Source: Burkholderia cenocepacia
Lineage (GTDB): Bacteria > Pseudomonadota > Gammaproteobacteria > Burkholderiales > Burkholderiaceae
Assembly: GCF_900446215.1 (NCBI RefSeq)
Contig: NZ_UAQZ01000001.1
Coordinates: forward strand, 1,116,001 to 1,180,000
Length of the DNA: 64,000 nt
Direction: 5' to 3'
Each line of letters begins with the position of its first letter. Position 1 is the stretch's first letter. Shown piece by piece: positions 44,886-52,968 of this stretch. A model generated the notes under the pieces. It was not told where the DNA came from. It saw only the letters and a list, made by a program, of their open reading frames with translations, and searched no databases. Both the position numbers and the translations under genes were made by a program.

Positions 44886-45393
44886 AGTGTCTCCGAGTGG
44901 CGGGTTGAAACGAAGTCGGCCGGATGGCCGAGCGGGCTGGGCAATGCGCGATGCTGCGAGGCAGAGTAAACCAACGGGCAGGATCGTGCAGCGAGATGCC
45001 CGCGCTGCCGCACGGTCGCGCGGTTCCGGTCGCGGCCGGGCAGGGCCATGCATGCGACGCATGCTGCACCGCGCGATGCGTGTCGCGTGGTGTGGCCGGA
45101 TCGTCGGCGAAACCGCATGCGCGCGCATCGACCCGACACGGCAGTCACGCCGATGCGCGGCACGCATCGCCATTCAATCGCAATCGCGCCGCGCCGCCAT
45201 GACTTCGGTCAATGCATGTGCGTCGATGCGATGCGCGGCAGGCATGACCGTGAACGCCGAGGCCCGTGCGCGGAACCGTTCGCTTCGGCATCGCGCGAAC
45301 GAGTATCGGCGCGTAGCGCGAATCGTACGCGCCGATCCACCGCCATCGTTCGACGGCGATTCCGAATCGAACGATCGATTCAAACGCCGCGGG
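44886..45393. other. Gene-poor gap
   Basis: About 500 bases between the universal stress gene and a small hypothetical gene. Frames here are rich in Arg/Ala and lack motifs or ribosome sites, so none is called. A small inverted repeat, GAATCG/CGATTC (45364-45381), sits 12 bases beyond the stop of the hypothetical gene. A small RNA cannot be excluded. Confidence 0.4.
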
Positions 45394-45801
45394 CTATCCC
45401 GGCACGGCGGTCAACTCGATGACGCGCTCGGGGCGGCGGCCGTGGCCGGGCCAGTACGCGCTGCCGTACATCCGGTGAACGGGACCGAACGGCGCGTCGT
45501 CCGCGGGCGGCGTGTCGAAGCCTTTCTCGATCACCCGGTAGCCGGCGCGCAGCGCGAACGCCGGATGATTGCCGTCGGGGCGGCTGTCGAAACCGGCGAA
45601 GCCGTCGCCGGCTTCCGGCATCGCATTGACGAGCGACGCGTTGCTGCGCGTGATCTGGTCGGGCGAGATCGGCCCGGCGCCGGCGAGGCGCGACGCTTCG
45701 CGGTGCTTGCCGTCGGTATCGACCGTGCTGTCGTGCGTGTCGTCGTTGTCGAGTTCGACGCTGCGCGGATGCGCACGACCTGTTTGAGCGGATGATTCCA
45801 T
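45394..45801 (-). CDS. Hypothetical protein
   Basis: A 135-residue hydrophilic protein with no recognised domain, signal peptide or membrane helix. Its N-terminal half is rich in Asp, Ser and Arg; the C-terminal half holds HPAFALRAGYRVIEKGFDTPP and HRMYGSAYWPGHGRRPERVIEL. The start at 45801 (MESSAQTGRAHP) is preferred over earlier Mets because AGGAG lies upstream. A palindrome at 45929 lies further upstream, between this gene and the opposite one. Confidence 0.55.
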   Translation of the reverse strand: MESSAQTGRAHPRSVELDNDDTHDSTVDTDGKHREASRLAGAGPISPDQITRSNASLVNAMPEAGDGFAGFDSRPDGNHPAFALRAGYRVIEKGFDTPPADDAPFGPVHRMYGSAYWPGHGRRPERVIELTAVPG

Positions 45802-45928
45802 CGCGGCTCTCCTGGCGGCGACACGCTCCGGATCGAAGCAAATCCCGTTCCGGGCACGACGGGAAAAGGCGCGCGGGCGATCGCCGCGGTCGCGCGACGC
45901 GCACTGATTTGTCATGATTTATTTCAGC

Positions 45929-45946
45929 TAGAAGACGCGTTTTCTA
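45929..45946. promoter_or_regulatory. Imperfect palindrome between divergent hypothetical genes
   Basis: TAGAAGACGCGTTTTCTA: arms of nine bases match except for one G/T pair around an ACGCGT centre. It lies in an AT-rich part of the 278-base divergent gap, a good place for an operator serving both genes. No binding protein can be named. Confidence 0.4.
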
Positions 45947-46079
45947 CAGAGTATGATTCTTTTCCTGCGAAGCGGCGACAGGGGATGAAGTCTCGCCGCC
46001 TCTGCCCGCGCCGGGGCGCCGCAGCACCCTTAAAGACGGGTAGTGAACAACAAAGCAAGGGACTAGAGGTGGCGGATTC

Positions 46080-46313
46080 ATGCAAGCGACTACTGCCTTC
46101 ACGCACCGCGGTTATCTGTTGAATTGCGCGCCCGCACGCGCCAGTGACGGTTCATTCAAGCCCTACGTCGTGATCTCCCGATCGAGCGACGGGGAGCTGG
46201 TTGCGAACCGTTTTTTTCCGATCGAGCTCCAGTTCAACGACGAAGGCGACGCGATCGCGCACGCGCGCGACTGGGCCGTGCGCTGGATCGACGCGAGCAG
46301 CATCTCGATGTGA
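46080..46313 (+). CDS. Small conserved-type hypothetical protein
   Basis: A 77-residue soluble protein. FTHRGYLLNCAPARASDGSFKPYVVISRSSDGELVANRFFPIEL and FNDEGDAIAHARDWAVRWID have the look of a compact alpha/beta domain that I have seen repeated in Burkholderia as hypothetical proteins, without known role. It begins ATG after a weak AGAGG site and is followed by a serine acetyltransferase gene 137 bases downstream. Coding potential looks real (no low-complexity Arg/Ala bias). Confidence 0.65.
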   Translation: MQATTAFTHRGYLLNCAPARASDGSFKPYVVISRSSDGELVANRFFPIELQFNDEGDAIAHARDWAVRWIDASSISM

Positions 46314-46450
46314 CGCCGTCGCGGTCGAGCAGCGCCGGCCGTCCGGCCGATCCCCGGGGTGCCGCTCCCGGACAAAAAACGCGGTAATCTTGCGGAACCC
46401 GTCACTTTATTAGCGGCCGCGCATCCGCGCGCGGCTGCCCGCATTGGCAT

Positions 46451-47371
46451 ATGTCGACATCACCCGCCCGTCAGTGGGGCCTCGAAGAAATCGTCGCCGG
46501 CTTGCGCGAGTCGCGCGAGGAACTCCATCGCACGCGCCATCCGCGCGGCATCCGCGAACTGCCGTCGCGCGATGCAATCTGCAAGATTGTGACCGGCCTG
46601 CGCGCGTCGATGTTTCCGACGCACTACGGCGCGCCCGACCTGACCGACGAAAGCGTCGACTACTACGTCGGCCACACGCTCGAAAGCACGCTGCGCATCC
46701 TGTCCGAACAGATCCGCCGCGCGTTGCCGTTCCTGCCCGAGCATGTCGATACGCCGTTCGCCGAACTCGACGAACGCGCGTTCGAGATCGCACGCGAATT
46801 CGGCCGGCAGTTGCCGGCGATCCGCGCGCTGCTCGTCAGCGACATCCAGGCCGCGTACGCGGGCGACCCGGCCGCGCAGCACATCACCGAGATCCTGCTG
46901 TGCTATCCCGGCGTGCTGGCGATGATGCACCATCGGCTCGCGCATGCGCTGCACCAGCTCGGCGTGCCGCTGCTCGCGCGGTTCATCAATGAAATCGCCC
47001 ACTCGGCGACCGGCATCGACATCCACCCTGGCGCGCAGATCGGCCCGAGCTTCTTCATCGACCACGGCACCGGCGTCGTGATCGGCGAGACCGCGATCAT
47101 CGGCGAGCGCGTGCGCGTGTACCAGGCCGTCACGCTCGGCGCGAAGAGTTTCCCGGCCGATGGCGACGGCGCGCTGGTGAAGGGCAATGCACGGCACCCG
47201 ATCGTCGAGGACGACGTGGTGATCTACGCGGGCGCGACGATTCTCGGCCGCGTGACGATCGGGCGCGGCTCGGTGATCGGCGGCAACGTGTGGCTCACGC
47301 ACAGCGTGCCGCCCGGCACGAGCGTCGCGCAGGGCAAGGTCCGCGAAGGCGGGAGCGCCGAGAAGCCGTAA
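46451..47371 (+). CDS. epsC: Serine O-acetyltransferase, EpsC type
   Basis: A 306-residue transferase that acetylates serine with acetyl-CoA, the first step of cysteine synthesis. The first ~180 residues are helical (RGIRELPSRDAICKIV). The C-terminal left-handed beta helix shows hexapeptide repeats, TGIDIHPGAQIG, FFIDHGTGVVIGETAIIGE, and VVIYAGATILGRVTIGRGSVIGG, with the catalytic His in FIDHG. Its length and helical N-terminus match the EpsC/long-CysE form. No partner cysteine synthase is adjacent. Confidence 0.9.
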   Translation: MSTSPARQWGLEEIVAGLRESREELHRTRHPRGIRELPSRDAICKIVTGLRASMFPTHYGAPDLTDESVDYYVGHTLESTLRILSEQIRRALPFLPEHVDTPFAELDERAFEIAREFGRQLPAIRALLVSDIQAAYAGDPAAQHITEILLCYPGVLAMMHHRLAHALHQLGVPLLARFINEIAHSATGIDIHPGAQIGPSFFIDHGTGVVIGETAIIGERVRVYQAVTLGAKSFPADGDGALVKGNARHPIVEDDVVIYAGATILGRVTIGRGSVIGGNVWLTHSVPPGTSVAQGKVREGGSAEKP

Positions 47372-47496
47372 CGCGGCAGCGAATGCGCGGGCGCCGTTCC
47401 GCGCAACGCGGCGGATGACGCGGAATGGATCGGCGGCCGGACCGCCGTCCGGCGTTCGCGGGCGTGAGCGGTGCGAAGCCCGCTCGGCCCGGCGCA

Positions 47497-47521
47497 CGAA
47501 GGCGGCGTGCAGCCGCCTTCG
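47497..47521. terminator. Hairpin between convergent epsC and folM-like genes
   Basis: CGAAGGCGGC (47497-47506) pairs perfectly with GCCGCCTTCG (47512-47521), 5-base loop. It lies just beyond the folM-like stop and is followed in plus direction by TTCATC. It may terminate transcripts from both sides. Confidence 0.55.
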
Positions 47522-47533
47522 TTCATCGAAGCG

Positions 47534-48337
47534 TCAGTGCTTGCCGTCCGGCGAGCGGTGCTTGTACAGCACGTCCTGGTCCACGCGGATCAGGTTCTGG
47601 CCCGCATCGACGACGAAATCCACGCCGTTGTACGCATTGCCCGTCAGCAGCAGGATCGCGCTGGCGACGTCGTCGGGGCCGGCGATGCGCGCGAGCGGCG
47701 TCGAGGCGCGGCTCGCGTGTTCGAAGTCGGCCTGCGTCTGGTCGTCGCTCGGCAGCATCAGCCCCGGGAACACCGCATTCACGCGCAGCACCGGCGCGGA
47801 TGACAGCGCGAGCATCTGCGTCAGGTTGCCGAGCGCGGCCTTCGCGACCGTGTAGCTGAAATGGTCGCGGTGGAAGTTTTCCTTGATCTTCTGGTCGACC
47901 ACGTTCACGACCACGCCCTGCGTGCCGGCCGCGCGAGCCCGTTCGTAGAACGCGCGCGTGAGCAGGATCGGCGCGCGGCAGTTGACGGCCCACGCCTGAT
48001 CGAACGCCGCGAGGTCGAAGCTCGGGAAATGGTCCTGCCAGAACACCGACGCGTTGTTGACCAGCACGTCGAGGCGCCCGAAGCGCGCGTACACCTGGTC
48101 GATCAGCGTGGTGATCTGCGCGGCATCGGACAGGTCGGCCTGCAGCGCCACCGAATCGTGCCCGCGTTCGGCGATCGCGCGGGCGGCGGCCTGCGCGGCA
48201 TCGGCCGAACGGTCGTAGTGCACCGCGGTGCGATAGCCGTGCGCCGCGAAATACTCGGCGAACGCGCGCCCGGCCCGGCGCGCGGCGCCGGTCACGAGCA
48301 CGACGGGCGCGTGCGCCGTTTGCTTCGTCTGCTCCAT
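47534..48337 (-). CDS. folM: Pteridine reductase-like SDR (FolM-like)
   Basis: A 267-residue short-chain dehydrogenase. LVTGAARRAGRAFAEYFA holds the arginine-rich cofactor loop typical of pteridine reductases (TGxxRRxG), and LVNNASVFWQDHF follows. NVVDQKIKENFHRDHFSYTVAKAAL has Asp in place of the usual Ser ahead of Tyr-x3-Lys, again a pteridine reductase trait. The ATG at 48337 shares one base with the folE stop (TGATG), so the two are coupled. It most likely reduces dihydromonapterin or dihydrofolate-type pterins. Confidence 0.82.
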   Translation of the reverse strand: MEQTKQTAHAPVVLVTGAARRAGRAFAEYFAAHGYRTAVHYDRSADAAQAAARAIAERGHDSVALQADLSDAAQITTLIDQVYARFGRLDVLVNNASVFWQDHFPSFDLAAFDQAWAVNCRAPILLTRAFYERARAAGTQGVVVNVVDQKIKENFHRDHFSYTVAKAALGNLTQMLALSSAPVLRVNAVFPGLMLPSDDQTQADFEHASRASTPLARIAGPDDVASAILLLTGNAYNGVDFVVDAGQNLIRVDQDVLYKHRSPDGKH

Positions 48338-48972
48338 CAGGTATTCGTCAGGTTGACCGAGGAAGGATTCGCGACGATCGACAGGAATTCGCGACGCGTC
48401 GACGGATCGGTGCGGAACGTGCCGAGCATGCGCGACGTGACCATCTCGACGCCCGGCTTGTGCACGCCGCGCGTGGAGATGCACTGGTGCGCGGCTTCGA
48501 GGATCACGCCGACGCCCTTCGGCTGCAGCACGTCGAACAGCGTGTCGGCGATCTGCACGGTCATCTTTTCCTGGATCTGCAGGCGCTTCGCGAACGCATC
48601 GACGAGGCGCGCGAGCTTCGAGATGCCGACGACGCGATGGTTCGGCAGATACGCGACGTGCGCGCGGCCGATGATCGGCACCATGTGGTGCTCGCAGTAG
48701 CTCTCGAAGCGGATGTCCTTCAGTACGATCATCTCGTCGTAGCCGTCGACTTCGCTGAACGTGCGCGCGAGGATGTCGCGCGGGTCGAGCGCATAGCCGG
48801 CGAAGAACTGCTCGTACGCGCGCACGACGCGTGCGGGTGTGTCCAGCAGGCCTTCGCGCGCGGGATCGTCGCCGGCCCAGCGCAACAGCACGCGGACGGC
48901 GTCTTCGGCTTCTTCACGGCTCGGCCGGGAGGCGACCGCCTCGGGCCGCGCGGATTTCTTTCCCTTACCCAT
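48337..48972 (-). CDS. folE: GTP cyclohydrolase I
   Basis: A 211-residue enzyme that opens GTP to 7,8-dihydroneopterin triphosphate. [21 protein letters not shown] contains the zinc cysteine and histidines. [22 protein letters not shown] and [15 protein letters not shown], with the third zinc ligand Cys, complete the fold. The N-terminus is short and charged. It heads an operon with the FolM-like reductase, so the pair may supply a pterin cofactor such as tetrahydromonapterin in addition to folate. Confidence 0.94.
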   Translation of the reverse strand: MGKGKKSARPEAVASRPSREEAEDAVRVLLRWAGDDPAREGLLDTPARVVRAYEQFFAGYALDPRDILARTFSEVDGYDEMIVLKDIRFESYCEHHMVPIIGRAHVAYLPNHRVVGISKLARLVDAFAKRLQIQEKMTVQIADTLFDVLQPKGVGVILEAAHQCISTRGVHKPGVEMVTSRMLGTFRTDPSTRREFLSIVANPSSVNLTNT

Positions 48973-49067
48973 GTAGTGGCTCCATCGAAGGCCGCCTGCG
49001 GCGGCCGATATCCGGCCATTGTTTCATGCTTTCGCCGGTCGTGCGTGCGGGCCGCCGCGCCCCTTCG

Positions 49068-49994
49068 TCACTTCGGCCATTCGTCCTGCTCGTCGTTGAA
49101 CAGCGACGCGACGACGCCGCGCAGCCACGCGGTGCGCGGGTCGTTGTGATACTTGCGATGCCAATGCTGCTTCAGGTCGAAGCGCGGCAACGCGAGCGGC
49201 GGCTCGACGGGCACGATGAACGCGTGCTCTGCCGCATAGGCGTAGCCGATCGCGTGCGGCACCGTCGCGATCAGGTCGGTGCGGCTCAGGATGAACGGCA
49301 GGCTCATGAAGTGCGGCGTTTCGAGCACCGCGCGGCGCTGCATGCGCTGCTTCGCCAGATATTTCTCGAGCACCTCCTGGCTGCGGCCTTCGGCGCGCAC
49401 CACCGCGTGCCCGCACGCGAGGAACTGCTCGACCGTGAACGGCGGCGTCTGCTCGAACGGATGGCCGCGCCGCATCAGGCAGACGAACCGGTGCGTGAAC
49501 AGCCGCTGCTGGAAGAAGTTGTTGCCGTCGAGGTCGGGGAAGTAGCCGACCGCGAGATCGATCGACCCGGCTTCGAGGCCGCGTCCGACTTCGTCGTGCG
49601 CGAGCGAGACCGAACGCAGGTTCGCGTGCGGCGCGTGCGTCGCGAACGCCTGCAGCAGCTTCGGCAGGAACACGATCTCGCCGACGTCCGACAGCGCGAT
49701 CGAGAACGTATGCGTGCTCGCGGCCGGGTCGAAGTCGTGCGGCGCGACGAGGCCGCGCTCGATCTGCGCGAGCGCGTCGCGGGCGGCCGGCAGCAGCGCG
49801 AGCGCGCGCGGCGTCGGCTCCATCCCGCGCGACGTGCGCACGAACAGCGGATCGCCGAAATACTCGCGCAGCCGGCCGAGGGCGGTGCTCACGCGCGGCT
49901 GACTCACGCCGAGCAGGTCGCCCGCGCGGCTCACGTTGCGCGCGTCGTCGAGCGCGACGAGGTAGGGAATCAGGTTCAGATCGAGCGCATCCAT
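49068..49994 (-). CDS. LysR-family regulator, NodD-like group
   Basis: A 308-residue LysR protein. MDALDLNLIPYLVALDDARNVSRAGDLLGVSQPRVSTALGRLREYFGDPLFVRTSRGMEPT is the DNA-binding domain; the LNLIPYL start and DPLFVRTSRGMEPTPRA are those of the NodD/PcaQ-related sub-group. It is divergent from pobA by 116 bases, so it probably responds to 4-hydroxybenzoate or a related aromatic and controls pobA. A PobR of this type in Burkholderia is plausible, but not proven by sequence. Confidence 0.88.
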   Translation of the reverse strand: MDALDLNLIPYLVALDDARNVSRAGDLLGVSQPRVSTALGRLREYFGDPLFVRTSRGMEPTPRALALLPAARDALAQIERGLVAPHDFDPAASTHTFSIALSDVGEIVFLPKLLQAFATHAPHANLRSVSLAHDEVGRGLEAGSIDLAVGYFPDLDGNNFFQQRLFTHRFVCLMRRGHPFEQTPPFTVEQFLACGHAVVRAEGRSQEVLEKYLAKQRMQRRAVLETPHFMSLPFILSRTDLIATVPHAIGYAYAAEHAFIVPVEPPLALPRFDLKQHWHRKYHNDPRTAWLRGVVASLFNDEQDEWPK

Positions 49995-50110
49995 GGCCGG
50001 GCCGGTATCTTCAAAACGTATACAACATATCTCCTGAATCGCGTTGCCGCATAGTCGGGAAAGCGCTCAAATGTGTTCCACGATTCGAATTAATGTTCTG
50101 GAGACGAACA

Positions 50111-51343
50111 ATGCGCACCCAAGTCGCGATCATCGGCGCCGGTCCGTCCGGCCTTCTGCTTTCCCACCTGCTGCGCCTGCAAGGCGTCGATTCCATCCTC
50201 GTCGAAGCGCGTTCGCGCGAATACTGCGAGAACCGCATCCGCGCCGGCGTGCTCGAGCAGGGCACGGTCGACACGCTGAACGAAGCCGGCCTCGGCGACC
50301 GGATGCGTCGCGAAGGGCTCGAACATCACGGCATCGAGCTGCTGTTCGACGGCCAGCGTCACCGCATCGACCTGTCCGAGCTGACCGGTGGGCGCGCGAT
50401 CACCGTCTACAGCCAGCACGAAGTCGTACGCGACCTGATCGCGGCCGGCGTCGAGCACGGTCATCAGATGCACTTCGAAGTCAGCGACGTCGCGCTGCAC
50501 GATGTCGAAAGCGAGCGGCCGTTCGTCACGTTCAAGCATGCGGACGGTCGCGCCGACCGCATCGACTGCGACTACATCGCGGGCTGCGACGGCTTCCACG
50601 GCATCGCGCGGCAGACGATTCCGGCCGACCGGCTGAACACGTTCGAGCGCGTCTACCCGTTCGCGTGGCTCGGCATCCTCGCCGACGCGGCGCCGTCGCT
50701 CGACGAACTCGTGTACGCACACCACGACAACGGCTTCGCGCTGTTCTCGATGCGCTCGCCGACGGTCACGCGGCTGTACCTGCAATGCAAGCCGGATGAA
50801 GACCTCGCCGAATGGTCCGACGCGCGGATCTGGGACGAACTGCACACGCGCTTCTCGAACGACACCGGCTGGACGCCGACCGAGGGCCGGATCACGCAGA
50901 AGAGCGTGACGCCGATGCGCAGCTTCGTGTCGGAGACGATGCAGCACGGCCGCCTGTTCCTCGCCGGCGACGCCGCGCACATCGTGCCGCCGACCGGCGC
51001 GAAGGGCATGAACCTCGCGGTGGCCGACGTCCGCGCGCTGTCCCGCGCGCTCGGCGCACGCTACCGGACGGGCGACGCGACGCCGCTCGAGCGCTATTCG
51101 GCGACTTGCCTCGAACGCGTGTGGCGCGCCGAGCACTTCTCGTACTTCATGACGAACATGCTGCATGCGTCGCCGGACGATTCGCCGTTCGTCAATCGCC
51201 TGAAGTTCGCCGAGTTGAAATACGTGACGCGCTCGCGGGCCGCCGCGCAGTCGCTCGCTGAAAACTACGTCGGCTTGCCGTTCGACGATGCGACGGCCTC
51301 CGAGGCAACCCGCCTTGACAACGCGCTGTGCGCGACTCTATGA
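50111..51343 (+). CDS. pobA: 4-Hydroxybenzoate 3-monooxygenase
   Basis: A 410-residue FAD monooxygenase that converts 4-hydroxybenzoate to protocatechuate with NADPH and O2. VAIIGAGPSGLLLSHLLRLQG is the FAD fold, ENRIRAGVLEQGTVDTL is typical of PobA, CDGFHGIAR holds the DG motif and LAGDAAHIVPPTGAKGMNLA the FAD-ribityl motif. It is slightly longer than the Pseudomonas enzyme (394). The ATG at 50111 follows GGAG; an upstream Met six residues earlier has no site. It feeds the pca genes downstream. Confidence 0.95.
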   Translation: MRTQVAIIGAGPSGLLLSHLLRLQGVDSILVEARSREYCENRIRAGVLEQGTVDTLNEAGLGDRMRREGLEHHGIELLFDGQRHRIDLSELTGGRAITVYSQHEVVRDLIAAGVEHGHQMHFEVSDVALHDVESERPFVTFKHADGRADRIDCDYIAGCDGFHGIARQTIPADRLNTFERVYPFAWLGILADAAPSLDELVYAHHDNGFALFSMRSPTVTRLYLQCKPDEDLAEWSDARIWDELHTRFSNDTGWTPTEGRITQKSVTPMRSFVSETMQHGRLFLAGDAAHIVPPTGAKGMNLAVADVRALSRALGARYRTGDATPLERYSATCLERVWRAEHFSYFMTNMLHASPDDSPFVNRLKFAELKYVTRSRAAAQSLAENYVGLPFDDATASEATRLDNALCATL

Positions 51344-51344
51344 T
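51315..51344 (+). promoter_or_regulatory. Sigma-70-type promoter of pcaIJ
   Basis: TTGACA (51315-51320), an 18-base spacer and TATGAT (51339-51344) form a near-consensus promoter located inside the last codons of pobA. Transcription would start near 51351, running into pcaI 140 bases later. Confidence 0.7.
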
Positions 51345-51353
51345 CGGCCCATC

Positions 51354-51387
51354 GTTCGCTAATCGAATCTAGGTTCGAATAGCGAAC
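51354..51387. promoter_or_regulatory. Two PcaR-like (IclR) operator boxes
   Basis: GTTCGCTAATCGAAT (51354-51368) and GTTCGAATAGCGAAC (51373-51387) share the GTTCG-N5-CGAAY form, similar to the GTTCGATAATCGCAC box of PcaR in Pseudomonas. They lie right after the promoter, about +3 to +36. Regulation of pcaI by an IclR-type PcaR encoded elsewhere is inferred. Confidence 0.6.
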
Positions 51388-51487
51388 AAAAGCCGAGGGT
51401 CGACGAAGGCCTCCGGCGCGGCACGCGGCACGCGCGTGTCCCCTCGACAGGCCGCGCACGAGCCGCGGGTTCGCATCAGGAAGAGAC

Positions 51488-52204
51488 ATGGTCAACAAGA
51501 TTTTCGAATCGCTTCAGTCGGCGGTTGCCGACGTCCACGATGGCGCGACAATCATGATCGGCGGCTTCGGCACGGCCGGCATGCCGTCCGAGCTGATCGA
51601 CGCGCTGATCGAACAGGGCGCGCGCGACCTGACGATCGTCAACAACAACGCGGGCAACGGCGAGACGGGCCTCGCGGCGCTGCTGAAGGCGAAGAAGGTG
51701 CGCAAGATCATCTGTTCGTTCCCGCGCCAGAGCGACTCGCAGGTGTTCGACGCGCTGTACCGCGCGGGCGAGATCGAACTGGAGCTCGTGCCGCAGGGCA
51801 ACCTCGCGGAGCGCATCCGCGCGGCGGGCGCCGGCATCGGCGGGTTCTTCACGCCGACGGGCTACGGCACCAAGCTCGCGGAAGGCAAGGAAACGCGCGT
51901 GATCGACGGCAAGCCGTACGTGTTCGAGACGCCGATCCACGCCGATTTCGCGCTGGTGAAGGCATACAAGGGCGACCGCTGGGGCAACCTCGTGTACCGC
52001 AAGACCGCGCGCAATTTCGGGCCGATCATGGCCAGCGCCGCGAAGGTCGCGATCGTCCAGGTGTCGGAAGTCGTGCCGCTCGGCGCGCTGAACCCGGAAC
52101 ACATCGTGACGCCGGGCATTTTCGTCCAGCGGATCGTCGAGGTGCCGCAGGCCGCGCACGCGGCCGAGCTGGCCGCCGAACACGCTGCGTCGCAAGCCGC
52201 CTGA
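51488..52204 (+). CDS. pcaI: 3-Oxoadipate CoA-transferase subunit A
   Basis: A 238-residue alpha subunit of the succinyl-CoA:3-oxoadipate CoA-transferase, which activates 3-oxoadipate. IMIGGFGTAGMPSELIDALIEQGARDLTIVNNNAGNG is the CoA-transferase I alpha signature, and GGFFTPTGYGTKLAEGKE is also conserved. The C-terminus is Ala/Glu-rich (PQAAHAAELAAEHAAS), an addition beyond the core. GAAGAG precedes the ATG. It is followed by pcaJ after 19 bases and probably runs from the promoter at 51315. Confidence 0.95.
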   Translation: MVNKIFESLQSAVADVHDGATIMIGGFGTAGMPSELIDALIEQGARDLTIVNNNAGNGETGLAALLKAKKVRKIICSFPRQSDSQVFDALYRAGEIELELVPQGNLAERIRAAGAGIGGFFTPTGYGTKLAEGKETRVIDGKPYVFETPIHADFALVKAYKGDRWGNLVYRKTARNFGPIMASAAKVAIVQVSEVVPLGALNPEHIVTPGIFVQRIVEVPQAAHAAELAAEHAASQAA

Positions 52205-52223
52205 CCCGCCTGGAGAAACCGAC

Positions 52224-52880
52224 ATGAAACGACTGACCCGCGATGAAATGGCCAAGCGCGTCGCCCAGGACATCCCCGAAGGCGCGTACGTGAACCTCGG
52301 CATCGGCGTGCCGACGCTGGTGGCCAACCACCTCGACCCGAGCAAGGAGATCTTCCTGCACAGCGAGAACGGCCTGCTCGGCATGGGCCCGGCGCCCGCG
52401 CCCGGCGAGGAAGACGACGAGCTGATCAACGCCGGCAAGCAGCACGTGACGCTGCTAACCGGCGGCGCGTATTTCCACCACTCGGATTCGTTCGCGATGA
52501 TGCGTGGCGGCCACCTCGACTACTGCGTGCTCGGCGCGTTCCAGGTGTCGGCGAACGGCGATCTCGCGAACTGGCATACGGGCGCGCCCGATGCGATTCC
52601 GGCCGTCGGCGGCGCGATGGACCTCGCGATCGGCGCGAAGCAGGTGTTCGTGATGATGGAGCACCTGACGAAGCAGGGCGAGAGCAAGATCGTCGCGCAG
52701 TGCTCGTATCCGGTCACCGGCGTGCAATGCGTGAGCCGCATCTATACGGATCTCGCCGTGCTCGACGTGACGGCCGACGGCCTCGCGGTGAGCGAGATCT
52801 TCACCGACCTGTCGTTCGACGAGCTGCAGAAGCTGACCGGCGTGCCGCTGATCGACGCGACGCAAAAGGCCGCCGCCTGA
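52224..52880 (+). CDS. pcaJ: 3-Oxoadipate CoA-transferase subunit B
   Basis: A 218-residue beta subunit. LGIGVPTLVANHLD and HSENGLLGMGPAP are hallmark motifs; the Glu of SENG is the nucleophile that forms the CoA thioester. GGHLDYCVLGAFQVSANGDLANW follows. It completes the PcaIJ heterodimer. TGGAGA lies before the ATG. A 12-base perfect stem follows after the stop, before pcaB. Confidence 0.95.
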   Translation: MKRLTRDEMAKRVAQDIPEGAYVNLGIGVPTLVANHLDPSKEIFLHSENGLLGMGPAPAPGEEDDELINAGKQHVTLLTGGAYFHHSDSFAMMRGGHLDYCVLGAFQVSANGDLANWHTGAPDAIPAVGGAMDLAIGAKQVFVMMEHLTKQGESKIVAQCSYPVTGVQCVSRIYTDLAVLDVTADGLAVSEIFTDLSFDELQKLTGVPLIDATQKAAA

Positions 52881-52884
52881 ACGG

Positions 52885-52928
52885 CAAGCGTGCCGGGGCG
52901 CGCATTCGAGCGCACGCCGGCACGCTTG
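52885..52928 (+). terminator. Intercistronic hairpin between pcaJ and pcaB
   Basis: CAAGCGTGCCGG (52885-52896) pairs perfectly with CCGGCACGCTTG (52917-52928). There is no T tract. It may partly end pcaIJ mRNA or protect its 3' end, so pcaB could have its own promoter just behind it (TAGACAAT region at 52931). Confidence 0.55.
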
Positions 52929-52968
52929 GGTAGACAATAGGCGCACGCCGTTTCCCCATTCTGATGCC

